Origin: Pseudoalteromonas luteoviolacea
GTDB taxonomy: Bacteria > Pseudomonadota > Gammaproteobacteria > Enterobacterales > Alteromonadaceae
Assembly: GCF_018100925.1 (NCBI RefSeq)
Contig: NZ_JAGJEH010000007.1
Location: 372,001 to 436,000 of the forward strand
Direction of reading: 5' to 3'
DNA: 64,000 bases
The notes beneath the pieces are model-generated. The model did no database searches and was not told the origin of the DNA. It saw only the letters and a list, made by a program, of their open reading frames with translations. Position 1 is the stretch's first letter; every line of letters starts with the position of its first letter. The translations under genes were made by a program, and so were the position numbers. Below are positions 27,268 through 36,600 of this stretch, piece by piece.

Positions 27268-27870
27268 TTAGTTTTTTCCTTCTTCTAGCTGTCTCTCTTT
27301 CTCGCTTAAACGCCGCTCCAATTCCATCATCGATATTTTTCCTTCTTGAAAGAGTCTTTCCTGATCTAAAACATAAAGAGCAAACGTCAAATTGGAGATA
27401 AACAATCTTGGCCTATAGATTTTTGCTCGTTTCATGACAATCAGTGATTCACTCAACTCCGTCAAAGATTCTTGCGAGAGATTTTTAATGAATAGCTGTT
27501 GCGACATCAATGCATCTAGGTAATCGGGGTAGGGCAATGGGTTATTTTTGAAGAAACGAGCCTTTGATTCTTTTGTTTCCTCACCCGCTTCATTACTCTT
27601 ATAGTAATCCATTACCGCATGACTATAATCAAGACTTTCAGATGCAACAGCCTTAGCCGCATAAAGCAGTTTAATTAGGTCACGACGTTCCCTTTCATCT
27701 TCATCGTAATTGCTTATGGCAATCGCCAACAAAACACCAACAAGCGTTGCCACCAGCGTAAGTACAAAATTACTTGCAAGCTCGTTATTCTTTGTAAACT
27801 GTTTAAATTTAGGAATGAAAAAAACCGAGCAACACGCAATCAAAATAACCGTTGTGATCAAATACGCCAT
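27268..27870 (-). CDS. Two-span membrane protein with C-terminal coiled coil, unknown function
   Basis: A 200-residue protein with two N-terminal hydrophobic segments (YLITTVILIACCSVFFIP and FVLTLVATLVGVLLAIAI), then a cytoplasmic or periplasmic helical part and a charged coiled-coil tail (MELERRLSEKERQLEEGKN). I do not recognise a family. One base separates its stop from the S41 peptidase start, suggesting the two work together. Confidence 0.6.
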   Translation of the reverse strand: MAYLITTVILIACCSVFFIPKFKQFTKNNELASNFVLTLVATLVGVLLAIAISNYDEDERERRDLIKLLYAAKAVASESLDYSHAVMDYYKSNEAGEETKESKARFFKNNPLPYPDYLDALMSQQLFIKNLSQESLTELSESLIVMKRAKIYRPRLFISNLTFALYVLDQERLFQEGKISMMELERRLSEKERQLEEGKN

Positions 27871-27950
27871 TTTTTACATCTTTTATAGTTGTTATATTTC
27901 CATCTTACATTTGGTACTTTAGCAGCTACAAGTATCAATTTTAAGATAAA

Positions 27951-28838
27951 TCATAAAGATTCCAATTCCTTATGAAGCCACTGACTAAACAGCTCAATAC
28001 GCTTTAAGCGTGGAGACTGAGGGTCATACATCAGTCGATACTGCGTGCCCGGCATCAGCCCGAACTCATAGGGCTGTACCAGCATACCTTCATTTATATA
28101 GTGCGCTGCTTGTTTTGCTGAGCCCAAACACACTCCGTGACCTGCAAGTACAGCGCTCATTGCAACATCAATATTGTTCACTTGTAGTACTTGGCAGGCG
28201 CTAATGTCTGGATCAATACCAATATGCTCAAACCACTTAGGCCAATAAGAGATACCAGAATAATCAATTAGCCAACTTTGCTTTAAGCTGGCAGGGCGGC
28301 TTGGATCGAGCACGTCAGCAACAGCGGGAGAACATAGAGGAACAATAGGGTCGTTGATTAAAACCTCACAGTGATAATCAGGATATTCACTGTAGCCATA
28401 GCGAATCGCGATGTCTATCTCACCTTGGCGTAAATCTTCTACTTCCTTTGAAGTCACAATGCGTAGATCAATATCAGGATATGCAGATGAGAACTTCCAC
28501 ATTCTAGGCACCAATACTAATGACGCAAAAGATTGTGTTGTTGTGATGGTCAACTTACCTGGCAATGGCTCATATTGGATCTTTTTCAGGCCCTCTACAA
28601 TTAATTCAAAGCCGTTCTGTATCGCTTCGGTTAAAACAGCGCCTTGATAAGTTAGCTGCATACAGCGACCTTGGCGGTAAAACAGTTTGCAACCAATCTG
28701 CGCTTCAATTTTACGAATTTGTTGGCTCACAGCAGCCTGTGTCACATTTAATTCCTCGGCTGCTTTGCTATAACTTTGTAGCCTTGCCGCCGCCTCTATC
28801 ATGCGAAATCCAGATATATTTAGCAACTCTTTATACAT
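27951..28838 (-). CDS. LysR-family regulator, GcvA-like
   Basis: A 295-residue regulator. The N-terminal helix-turn-helix SYSKAAEELNVTQAAVSQQIRKIEAQIG is typical of the GcvA branch, and the effector domain contains DIRQGEIDIAIRYG-like DLRQGEIDIAIRYG. The gene stands alone with a 388-base non-coding stretch upstream to the HAD gene. I found no clear partner. Confidence 0.87.
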   Translation of the reverse strand: MYKELLNISGFRMIEAAARLQSYSKAAEELNVTQAAVSQQIRKIEAQIGCKLFYRQGRCMQLTYQGAVLTEAIQNGFELIVEGLKKIQYEPLPGKLTITTTQSFASLVLVPRMWKFSSAYPDIDLRIVTSKEVEDLRQGEIDIAIRYGYSEYPDYHCEVLINDPIVPLCSPAVADVLDPSRPASLKQSWLIDYSGISYWPKWFEHIGIDPDISACQVLQVNNIDVAMSAVLAGHGVCLGSAKQAAHYINEGMLVQPYEFGLMPGTQYRLMYDPQSPRLKRIELFSQWLHKELESL

Positions 28839-29226
28839 AACCTTAACTTATATATATGTTTAGTATTTATCGTTCGTAATAGACAAATTTATAACACATA
28901 ATTTTTATACCCCACTATAAAAAGCAACAAAAACAATGGAAAAAACAGCAAAAAGTTCAGAATTAAAAACTAACTTGATATCAATATGGTTAAGTAAAAT
29001 AGGTAAATCACTCCAATTAGAGCACTTATGCAACCACAAATAAAATAACTTTAAATTATGTTAGTGGTAAAATCAGGTACAACCACAAATGATTCATGTG
29101 ACTTTTTGGTCGGTCCACTATGATCAACTGGATAATTTTTTGCTGTGATCTTTGCAACCTCAATTGACGTACTCTATGTTTAAAGCAGGCAGAGTGTCTT
29201 GCTACGGAATACGAGGTAAGAAACGC

Positions 29227-29832
29227 ATGATTAAAGGAATTATTTTTGACTTGGATGGCACATTAGTCACCTCCAACCTAGACTTCGCCATGATGAAAGC
29301 GCAGCTGGGTTGCCCTAGAGAAAATGACTTGTTGGAATTCGTCGATACACTGCCCTCACCCTACATGCGTGAAGAAGCAATGGCGCTTATTCATCAACAC
29401 GAAATGCAAGATGCGCATCAAGCGGAGTTTATTCCCGGTGCGGCGCAGGTCGTTGAGCAGTTGCATCATAGAGGGTTTCCTATGGCCATCGTGACACGTA
29501 ACTTTGCCAAAGCAGCACAAACAAAATTAGCGCGGTGCAACCTGCCTATAGATATCATTTTAACCCGCGACGATGCGCCAGCGAAACCAGACCCTACAGC
29601 ATTGAATATGATTGCTCAAAAATGGGGCCTGCCAAGTACAGCCTGTATGTATGTTGGCGATTACCTGTACGATATTGAAGCAGCGCATAATGCGCAGATG
29701 ATATCCTGCCTTTATATTCCCAATGCGACGCCGGAATATTCTTCAAAAGCAGACATCACGTTCAACAATTGGGAAACACTACTGATGCTGATAGAGCAAA
29801 AAAATCTCAAATTCCAGCATCAACTCGCCTAA
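29227..29832 (+). CDS. HAD-superfamily phosphatase
   Basis: A 201-residue HAD hydrolase of subfamily IA. Motif I is FDLDGTLV at the N-terminus, motif II lies in MAIVTRN, the lysine of motif III in PAKPDP, and motif IV is YVGDYLYDIEAA. It resembles phosphoglycolate phosphatase-like enzymes with a short helical cap; the substrate is unknown. The ATG at 29227 puts motif I at its usual distance; longer in-frame starts from 29152 would add 25 untypical residues. The gap 28839-29226 holds nothing else I can support. Confidence 0.85.
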   Translation: MIKGIIFDLDGTLVTSNLDFAMMKAQLGCPRENDLLEFVDTLPSPYMREEAMALIHQHEMQDAHQAEFIPGAAQVVEQLHHRGFPMAIVTRNFAKAAQTKLARCNLPIDIILTRDDAPAKPDPTALNMIAQKWGLPSTACMYVGDYLYDIEAAHNAQMISCLYIPNATPEYSSKADITFNNWETLLMLIEQKNLKFQHQLA

Positions 29833-29953
29833 GATTGTGATTTGCACCGATAATCAAGCCTTTCATATGGACTGAGACCCATTAGGGTATAGCCCAAAGC
29901 GTCGAGTCTTGTTAGAATCTTGTGCAATTGAATTTCAAATAACGAGAATTAAG

Positions 29954-30679
29954 ATGGGTAGAGCATTTGAAGTCCGCAAAAACGCCATGGCAAAAACGGC
30001 AGCGGCAAAAACTAAGGTAAACTCTAAGTACGGTAAAGAGATCTATGTAGTTGCTAAAAACGGTGGCGCAGATCCTGAAACAAATCTATCCCTTCGTCGT
30101 TTGATCGAAAAAGCAAAGAAAGATCAAGTTCCAGCACACGTTATTGAAAAAGCAGTCGAAAAAGCTGCTGGTGGTGCTGGTGAAGACTACTCACCGGCAC
30201 GTTATGAAGGTTATGGTCCAGGTAACTGTATGGTTATCGTTGACTGCTTAACTGATAACCCTAACCGTACAATCAAAGATGTGCGTCTTCCGTTCACTAA
30301 AACAGACTCAAAAATTGGTAGCCCAGGCTGTGTAGCCCACATGTTTGATCACTTCGCCATTTTAGGCTTTGCAGGTGACGACGACGAGGCTGTACTTGAA
30401 GCCTTAATGATGGCAGATGTTGACGTGACAGACGTTGAAGTTGAAGATGGGAAAGTATCAGTATTTGCACCAAACACTGAGTACTTCAAAGCAAAAACAG
30501 CTCTAACAGAAGCATTTGATGGCATCACTTTTGAAGTTGATGAAATCACTTGGATCCCACAAACTCACGTTGAAATCGAAAACGAAGATGACATTGCTAA
30601 CTTCGAAAAGTTTATGGGTATGCTAGAAGATTGTGACGACGTGCAAAACGTTTATCACAACGCAATCGTTAAAAAATAA
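29954..30679 (+). CDS. YebC/TACO1-family protein
   Basis: A 241-residue protein with the family N-terminus MGRAFEVRKNAMAKTAAAKTK, then YGKEIYVVAKNGGADPETNLSLRRLIEKAK and RYEGYGPGNCMVIVDCLTDNPNRT. Family members have been described as transcriptional regulators (PmpR) and, more recently, as translation factors that relieve ribosome stalling. The sequence is closer to the YeeN-type paralogue than to classical YebC. The ATG at 29954 fits the conserved MGR start. A good terminator follows. Confidence 0.9.
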   Translation: MGRAFEVRKNAMAKTAAAKTKVNSKYGKEIYVVAKNGGADPETNLSLRRLIEKAKKDQVPAHVIEKAVEKAAGGAGEDYSPARYEGYGPGNCMVIVDCLTDNPNRTIKDVRLPFTKTDSKIGSPGCVAHMFDHFAILGFAGDDDEAVLEALMMADVDVTDVEVEDGKVSVFAPNTEYFKAKTALTEAFDGITFEVDEITWIPQTHVEIENEDDIANFEKFMGMLEDCDDVQNVYHNAIVKK

Positions 30680-30702
30680 ACGACCATAAAATATTTATAT
30701 AT

Positions 30703-30728
30703 AAGCCGGGTAACTTCCCGGCTTTTTT
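30703..30728 (+). terminator. Terminator after the YebC-family gene
   Basis: AAGCCGGG pairs with CCCGGCTT across TAACTT, followed by a run of six T, 24 bases after the stop codon. Confidence 0.9.
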
Positions 30729-30739
30729 ACGTCTATAAA

Positions 30740-31447
30740 TTATAAGTCAAAGGTACGAGATACTGAAAACGCGATGCGCTCATCAGAAGTGTCTGAGTCT
30801 ATTGATGTATCCTCAGCCGCAATCGACAAATCGAAGCCCGATAAGCTGGTTGAATAAGCGATTTCATAATGATGGTAGGAGCTATTTGTCTCGTCCCATT
30901 TTACGTCCCCGCCCACATAATTAGAAACAGTATAACTTACTGAAATATCGTGGTTTTCAGCAACCTCAAAAGTGTGTGATAACGTAGTAATGGTGTGTTT
31001 TTCATCTTGACCAGCGTAGTCCCAGCTGTACCAAAAGTTAAATTCAGTCGTGCCCAGCGCATTGTCAAATCCAAACTTAGTGTAAGCTTCTGGGTAATTT
31101 AAATCGCTGGAGTCGTCACCGCCATAATAGCTATAATATGCGATGCCGACATCTAGGCTCACAGCGTCAGTCAATGAGAAGGTACGCCCAAAGTAGACAT
31201 CAACTTCCGTGTCTGTACCATCGCTAAAGTCGACGTTTGAAGCCCATGAACCTGCATACCAATTCGTCTTTGAATTGCTGTAGTCTAAGCTAGCCTGTAG
31301 CGCAAAATCGTTATCCGTTTGGCTGATACCATTGAATGTATAATCGGAAGCACCAGTGATGGTTGAAGACCAATCACCTGCAATAACTGAATTAGAGGCA
31401 AACAATACAGACAGCGTACACAATGTGAGTCGCAGATTTTTTTTCAT
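30740..31447 (-). CDS. TorF-family putative porin
   Basis: A 235-residue outer-membrane beta-barrel protein. A signal peptide (LRLTLCTLSVLFASNSVIAG) is followed by WSSTITGASDYTFNGISQTDNDFALQASLDY, the typical TorF (Gcw_chp) start, alternating beta-strand pattern throughout, and a C-terminal FSVSRTFDL ending in a hydrophobic residue. The ATG at 31447 is the start of the signal peptide; a TTG eight codons upstream is less likely. It converges on the YebC-family gene. Confidence 0.82.
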   Translation of the reverse strand: MKKNLRLTLCTLSVLFASNSVIAGDWSSTITGASDYTFNGISQTDNDFALQASLDYSNSKTNWYAGSWASNVDFSDGTDTEVDVYFGRTFSLTDAVSLDVGIAYYSYYGGDDSSDLNYPEAYTKFGFDNALGTTEFNFWYSWDYAGQDEKHTITTLSHTFEVAENHDISVSYTVSNYVGGDVKWDETNSSYHHYEIAYSTSLSGFDLSIAAEDTSIDSDTSDERIAFSVSRTFDL

Positions 31448-31859
31448 AATTTTTATTTCGAAGTTAATCAAACCCCGAACCTTGTTAGTTTAAAAGTAAA
31501 AATGCGCTATCTAGATACTTCATATGCACCAAGTTTAGTGTAACTCACTGGTTAAACAAGCGAATACCCCAAGACAAGATCAGTAAATTAATATTTAAAC
31601 AGCTAAAATTACCATTACCACAATAAGCAGAAACGACATTTGTGCTTTAATGACGTAATCAACGAGTAAAAAATAACTCGTAAAAAAGCATCATTTTAGT
31701 AGGTAACATGTTATTTTTGCTAATTTAATCTTAATATTAGCTCTATTTCAATAGTACCTAATTACCAAACATTACAAAGTTTGTTTAGCAAATATACTAT
31801 TTTGATATTTACACTTATAAATACACTCCATTTTTAATCTCACACACCATAAATAAAAA

Positions 31860-32064
31860 TTTAACGTCAAAAGTGTTCAGTGTATGAACTGCATTCATAT
31901 CGCAATAGCACTTATACATATGTCCCACGCTCGCCGTAACTTTTTGCCAAGCCGAGTCGGCCACAAGTTTGGTTATAGGCAAAAGGAACATTGTTTATTT
32001 GCTTATGGGAGAAAGGATAAAACCTACCTGAAAGGCCTTAAAAACGGCGTTTTTAATTTTTTTT
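31860..32064 (+). ncRNA. Candidate transcript ending in an AU-rich terminator
   Basis: The 770-base gap between the porin and Hsp20 genes has an intrinsic-terminator-like hairpin at 32038-32064 on the plus strand: TTAAAAAC-GGC-GTTTTTAA and eight T. A 60-codon reading frame (31884-32066) runs through this hairpin and has no ribosome site, so I do not call it a gene. A small RNA is possible; the 5' end is a guess. Confidence 0.25.
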
Positions 32065-32073
32065 AAATTTTTC

Positions 32074-32102
32074 CTTGAAAACAAATTGCCCCGTCCATAG
32101 AT
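32074..32102 (+). promoter_or_regulatory. Probable sigma-32 heat-shock promoter of the Hsp20 gene
   Basis: CTTGAAA (32074-32080) matches the sigma-32 -35 box perfectly. About 13 bases later CCGTCCATAGAT partly matches the -10 box CCCCATNT. Transcription would start near 32107, giving a leader of about 110 bases. Confidence 0.55.
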
Positions 32103-32168
32103 AGTATTGTGAGGACGCCGACAGGGTCCCAACCAATACAAAATATTATTTATTACGTTTGTTTATCG

Positions 32169-32211
32169 GTTCAATTGAAAGGTGAACAAACCTTATCGCT
32201 CTAAGAGGATA
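32169..32211 (+). promoter_or_regulatory. Likely RNA thermometer (ROSE-like) in the Hsp20 leader
   Basis: The hairpin TATC-(G)-CTC-TAA-GAG-GATA (32194-32211, seven pairs and one bulged G) buries the ribosome site AGAGGA directly before the ATG at 32217. A second hairpin, GTTCA...TGAAC, lies at 32169-32187. Small heat-shock genes of proteobacteria often carry such ROSE-type thermometers; the bulged G opposite the Shine-Dalgarno is typical of them. Confidence 0.55.
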
Positions 32212-32216
32212 TTATT

Positions 32217-32666
32217 ATGAGAAACGTAGATCTTACTCCACTATACCGTTCATTCATTGGCTTTGACCACTTAGCGTCACTGATGGACAGAGCTGCACAT
32301 AATGGCAAGCAAACTAGCTACCCTCCATACAATATAGAGGCGCTAGACCAAGACAAATATCAAATTACAATGGCTGTTGCAGGCTTTAGCGAAGATGAGC
32401 TGCATATAGAATCAGAGAACAACACGCTAAGAATTAAAGGTCAAAAAGCCAATAAAGAAGACCAAACTCAACGCAAATTTATTCACCAAGGTATTGCTGA
32501 GCGCAATTTTGAACAAAGCTTTCAGCTCGGTGACCACGTTAGAGTGATTGGCGCAGAATTAGAAAATGGTTTGCTGGTAGTCAGCCTAGAGCGAAAAGTA
32601 CCGGAAGCCTTAAAACCAAGAAAAATTGAAATAGGTAAAGGCAATCTGATCGAAAACGCCAGTTAA
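32217..32666 (+). CDS. Small heat-shock protein, IbpA-like Hsp20
   Basis: A 149-residue alpha-crystallin-type chaperone that holds unfolding proteins under heat stress. The N-terminus MRNVDLTPLYRSFIGFDHLASLMDRA and the crystallin core (YQITMAVAGFSEDELHIESENNTLRIKG ... GLLVVSLERKVPE) match IbpA/IbpB. The gene has a sigma-32-like promoter, a thermometer-like leader and a terminator of its own. Confidence 0.93.
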   Translation: MRNVDLTPLYRSFIGFDHLASLMDRAAHNGKQTSYPPYNIEALDQDKYQITMAVAGFSEDELHIESENNTLRIKGQKANKEDQTQRKFIHQGIAERNFEQSFQLGDHVRVIGAELENGLLVVSLERKVPEALKPRKIEIGKGNLIENAS

Positions 32667-32703
32667 GCTTTACCCAAAAAAACCTATTTGATTATCCCTG
32701 ATA

Positions 32704-32725
32704 AAGTCGCTTTATGCGGCTTTTT
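32704..32725 (+). terminator. Terminator after the Hsp20 gene
   Basis: AAGTCGC pairs with GCGGCTT (one G-T pair) across TTTAT, then a run of T. Confidence 0.8.
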
Positions 32726-32732
32726 CTGTATA

Positions 32733-32749
32733 TGTAAACCCCCTTTACA
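32733..32749. promoter_or_regulatory. Copy 1 of a 17-bp palindrome TGTAAACCCCCTTTACA
   Basis: Six-base inverted repeats TGTAAA/TTTACA surround CCCCC. This is identical to the copy at 50208 and nearly identical to the copy at 45743. Here it lies between the Hsp20 terminator and the stop of the convergent lipoprotein gene, so no promoter role is evident at this copy. Confidence 0.45.
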
Positions 32750-32763
32750 AACCAGTAGACTAG

Positions 32764-33147
32764 CTACTTCGTTCTTTCTATTTCACACAATTCGTTGCCA
32801 CTGCATGTATCTTCAGGTTCAGTTTTAATTGCTCCATGCCTATTTGAGTGCTGAGTATCCTTACAATTTTGCTTGTACGCTATAGAATCTTGTGCATTGT
32901 CGTAAATATAAACAGCCGATGAAAACGCCGCAGTTGTCGCAGCAACCGCAACGGGAATAAAGAGATCTCCAGGAACAATGGGACTGCGATTAGCAGGATC
33001 GTCGCCAAAGATCTGTATGTCAATTTCTGTTTTTTCTCTGACAAAATCACAATGCTCATCAAAGTGCATTGTCTTTTTGGGCGCAACTATGCAGCCAGAT
33101 AGTCCTATTAGGGCAATCAAACTTATCAAATGCCTACTGTTTTTCAC
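32764..33147 (-). CDS. Small lipoprotein of unknown function
   Basis: A 127-residue protein with a lipoprotein signal (LISLIALIGLSGCIVAP, lipobox LSGC), a hydrophobic Ala-rich segment (IPVAVAATTAAFSSAVYI) and a cysteine-rich tail. The start is taken as GTG 33147 because GAGGTAA lies directly upstream; the longer ATT/GTG options have no ribosome site. I do not recognise a family. Confidence 0.6.
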   Translation of the reverse strand: MKNSRHLISLIALIGLSGCIVAPKKTMHFDEHCDFVREKTEIDIQIFGDDPANRSPIVPGDLFIPVAVAATTAAFSSAVYIYDNAQDSIAYKQNCKDTQHSNRHGAIKTEPEDTCSGNELCEIERTK

Positions 33148-33609
33148 ACTTACCTCGATACCAATCAATGTACCCCTAATCTAGCACATTGATTTTTAGT
33201 AACTTGTAACAAAGTGTAGGCGAGTTTATGAGCAGGTAACGATCTTGATGGGGTAACTGGTATTTAGTGCAAAAATATGAAATGGCAGGCTAAAACTAAA
33301 CTCGTAGGTAATGAGAGGCATACATCTACTTACTTTCCATCGGAAAAGCTCTCATAGCCGTCACTGAAAGTTGTTTTTACAATTCAAGTTTATGGCTAAT
33401 GGCTGTGACTTCTATCACTGTTCTAAGTTGAAAAGCGCTCTGTCATTTGGCTTTAGGTATTGATTCCGGTTTACACAATGTTCATGTGGTTGTGATGTAT
33501 CTCTATTTCTATTAGTGTATGACTTACGATAGTTTTTTGAAGCTTTATTAGTTGTTCTTTACGTAGGCTATCACCTACCTTATAAGATATCATTAATAAG
33601 CGGTTAGTT

Positions 33610-33661
33610 GTTTACAGTCAACTTATGTAAACGCCTAAAACGTTAATCAAGTAATGTAAAC
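33610..33661. promoter_or_regulatory. Operator-like inverted repeat before the STAND NTPase gene
   Basis: GTTTACA (33610-33616) and TGTAAAC (33626-33632) form a perfect 7-bp inverted repeat with a 9-base spacer. A third half-site, TGTAAAC, lies at 33655-33661, exactly 29 bases from the second. The set directly precedes the gene start. The rest of the 33148-33666 gap shows no gene. Confidence 0.4.
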
Positions 33662-33666
33662 TCGGT

Positions 33667-36600
33667 ATGCAGATTCCTACTTTTACAAATGAAAATATAG
33701 AACCAGCATTGCGTAGCAACAAACCCGGTGATAGCTTTCAGCAATTTATAGGTGAACTCTTCGGAAAAGAAAGTCCGGAATTTACATTTTCTTTTAGTAC
33801 AAGTGGAAAAGATGGTTGTATTGACCATACTATTCTACCTAAAGGAAAACGCGTAGTCATCGAATGTAAAGATACACAGGGAGGTATTAAAGAAATTTCA
33901 AGGCACTGGAAAGAATTATCGGATAAGTTAAGCAAATACTTAACTGCGAATGAAAGTGCTAAAAAAGGCCAGTCCCAGTATGAACCTTGGTTTGATCTGG
34001 AAAATCCTATAACGGACTTCTATTTCTGCTCATCCTCTGAAGTAGTCAACGATTCCAATCTAAAAAGACTCGAATACGAAATAAGTAGTTTTTTCGGGAG
34101 ATTGCCCTTAAGGCATCTTCACAAGGTTAAAGTAAAACTTCTTACGTGGAATAATTTGCGCCATCGTATTGAAGCCAACTCAGCCTTGGCATTTCGTTGG
34201 TTCCCAAGTTGCCGACCAAATGGGCTTCGTCCGTTTACAACGACTACCAAACAAAGTAACAGCAAAAGTTTTCGCAGCTACCTTGAAGAACATACGCTTC
34301 CTTATCTTAAGGCAGAGGATGAGCAGTATCAGCCAAAACATACTCTTAGCAAGTTAGAAGATAGCAATTCTTTCTATGGCTGTATCATCACTGGTGTAGG
34401 TGGAGTAGGGAAAACTCGCTACGTATTGGAAGTAGGGCGTTGTGCATTAGATAATGGGTGGGTTGTATTACAAGCAAACAACATAAGTCGCACAAACCCT
34501 ATTCCTAAATTGCTCCAGAGGATTGATAAAAAAGAAAAAGTTCTAATTTTATTTGACTATATAGAATCGCAAACGTCATTTCGTGACATGATTTCAGATA
34601 TAAACGAGGCAAATGATCATTATCAACGTTATATTCGTTATGCAGCAAATTGTCGTAGCAACTACTACAGCTCTATTCGTGACCTAGACTATCATCTAAA
34701 AATCAATTTAAGCTCTGGAAAGCAAGAAAAGCGATTACAGGATTTCAACAAAAAAATCGTTCGTCATATTCTTAGAATAAATAATATAGAAATCAACCCT
34801 GATTTTATTCGTATTTGTAATGAAACTCCTATATTAGCAACATTCCTCGCGTATCTAAAAAACAATGAGCGTTATTTGGACATTAGTGAATTGCGTAAAG
34901 ATATGAGTTTTACAAGCTGGTTCATAAAACGGATTTCTTGCACGTTTACAAACCAAGAGGTCGAAACGCTTCCATTCTTTATGGCGCAATACCCATTAGA
35001 TAAATCAAACATCAATAGTATGGTAGAGCAAGATTCACTCAGTCGGTATTTGCGATTACATAAGCAACTGCAAAATGATGGCTGGGCGATACAAACTGAA
35101 GATAACGAACACCAAATAGTACATGATTTGTTTGTAGATAAATACCTAAGTATCCAGCTAGATGAAGAAAAAGATCACACGCTATATATTCAACAAACAC
35201 TTCGACTAGCAGAAACACTCAATACTATAACCTCAGCACTTCAGTCACTGCAACGAATTAGCAGTGAATTAAACAGCACAATTAATTGGCACGAGATAAT
35301 CGGTAACCGCATGGTCAAAAATCCAGACCAGTGGTATGGCGTTAGAAGACAAATAGCAATAACCCCCCTAATTCCCGCAAATCAAAAAATAGTTTTATTT
35401 CTCTATTACGAAGAACATTGGGAGGATGTCTTGCAAGAGGTTGAAGTTCAAAATGGATTAGGGTATCTAGCAGAGCAAATAGTAAAAAATGAACTCGAGT
35501 TTAATGAGCTGAATCAAAGAAGAACTTTCGTTTCGATGCTGGAAAAGGCAACTACAAATATCAGCCACAGCAACTATATTTTGAATTGGTCACTTAGACT
35601 TGAACCAGAAATATTTAAAGAAAAGGCACAAGAATGGATCAATAAACACCCCACTCGCTTTCAAAGCCACTATCTAATGGTTGCTTGGCTCGCAGTAAAC
35701 TTACCTGTTGGCGAGATCGTTTCTAGCTTGCAAAAATGGTGTGATGCACATGTTTCCTCCTCAACACAAAGTTTTGTCTTAGATGCTTGGATGATGGCTA
35801 CGAACAACTTGCATGATGTTAAGAAATACGTTCACAATTGGCTTGAATATCAGAACCACTACCTACTCTCTGAGGCAATGTATATCTATAAGGCTTGGCT
35901 TAATGCTGGAGGCGAATTGTCTTTTGTTAAAAAACATTTGCGATGCTGGGTAAATTATGAAGATGAAATTTCTTCACCGCAGCGAATCAAGTTGTTTATT
36001 CCCTTAGTGAACGCATATCCAAATTTACTAACTAAATTAGAGCTCCGTGATTATTATCACCATGCCTATTTATGGTTTATACGTCACATTAAACACCCAG
36101 AATCAATTCAAATATGGCATTTTATAATTGAAAAGCAACACATTCTTGAAGGATATATCGATAAACAAAAGATGATTGAAGCTGGTCTGGATTACCTGAA
36201 AGATAAAAAAAACTTCGAAGATGTCAACTGGGTATATTATTGGGTTTCGGTTATCAATTTTATTCTACATTCACAGATAGGTGACTATCGTTCTAGGCTG
36301 GATTACCTCCATAGTACAGGGTTCGAATGGATAGCTGATCCAAGGCGGATGTTTATTGGGGATTGGCCGTCTTTATATATTTACTTGTCAAAAAATACAG
36401 ATGCGCTTAAAAAAAGCTGGTTTCGTGAACTCGGGTTCAAATATATTATAGGTGTAGACTCAGCTGAATCGCATAAAATAGCAATCTTCTTGTTGCAAAG
36501 TTTCAATACGGACGCTCCGAACGATGAATTTGTCGAATGGCTGGACAGCTGGTTTTCTAATAAAAAGCAAGTAAAGACCGGATTTCGATTTTGGATACTA

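Noticed and set aside
31884..32066. 60-codon reading frame between the porin and Hsp20 genes
   Set aside because: No ribosome site, unusual composition, and its end runs through an intrinsic terminator.
33148..33666. Search for an integrase, direct repeats or att site that would mark the STAND gene as a mobile island
   Set aside because: No integrase or transposase gene and no convincing flanking direct repeat seen within the window.
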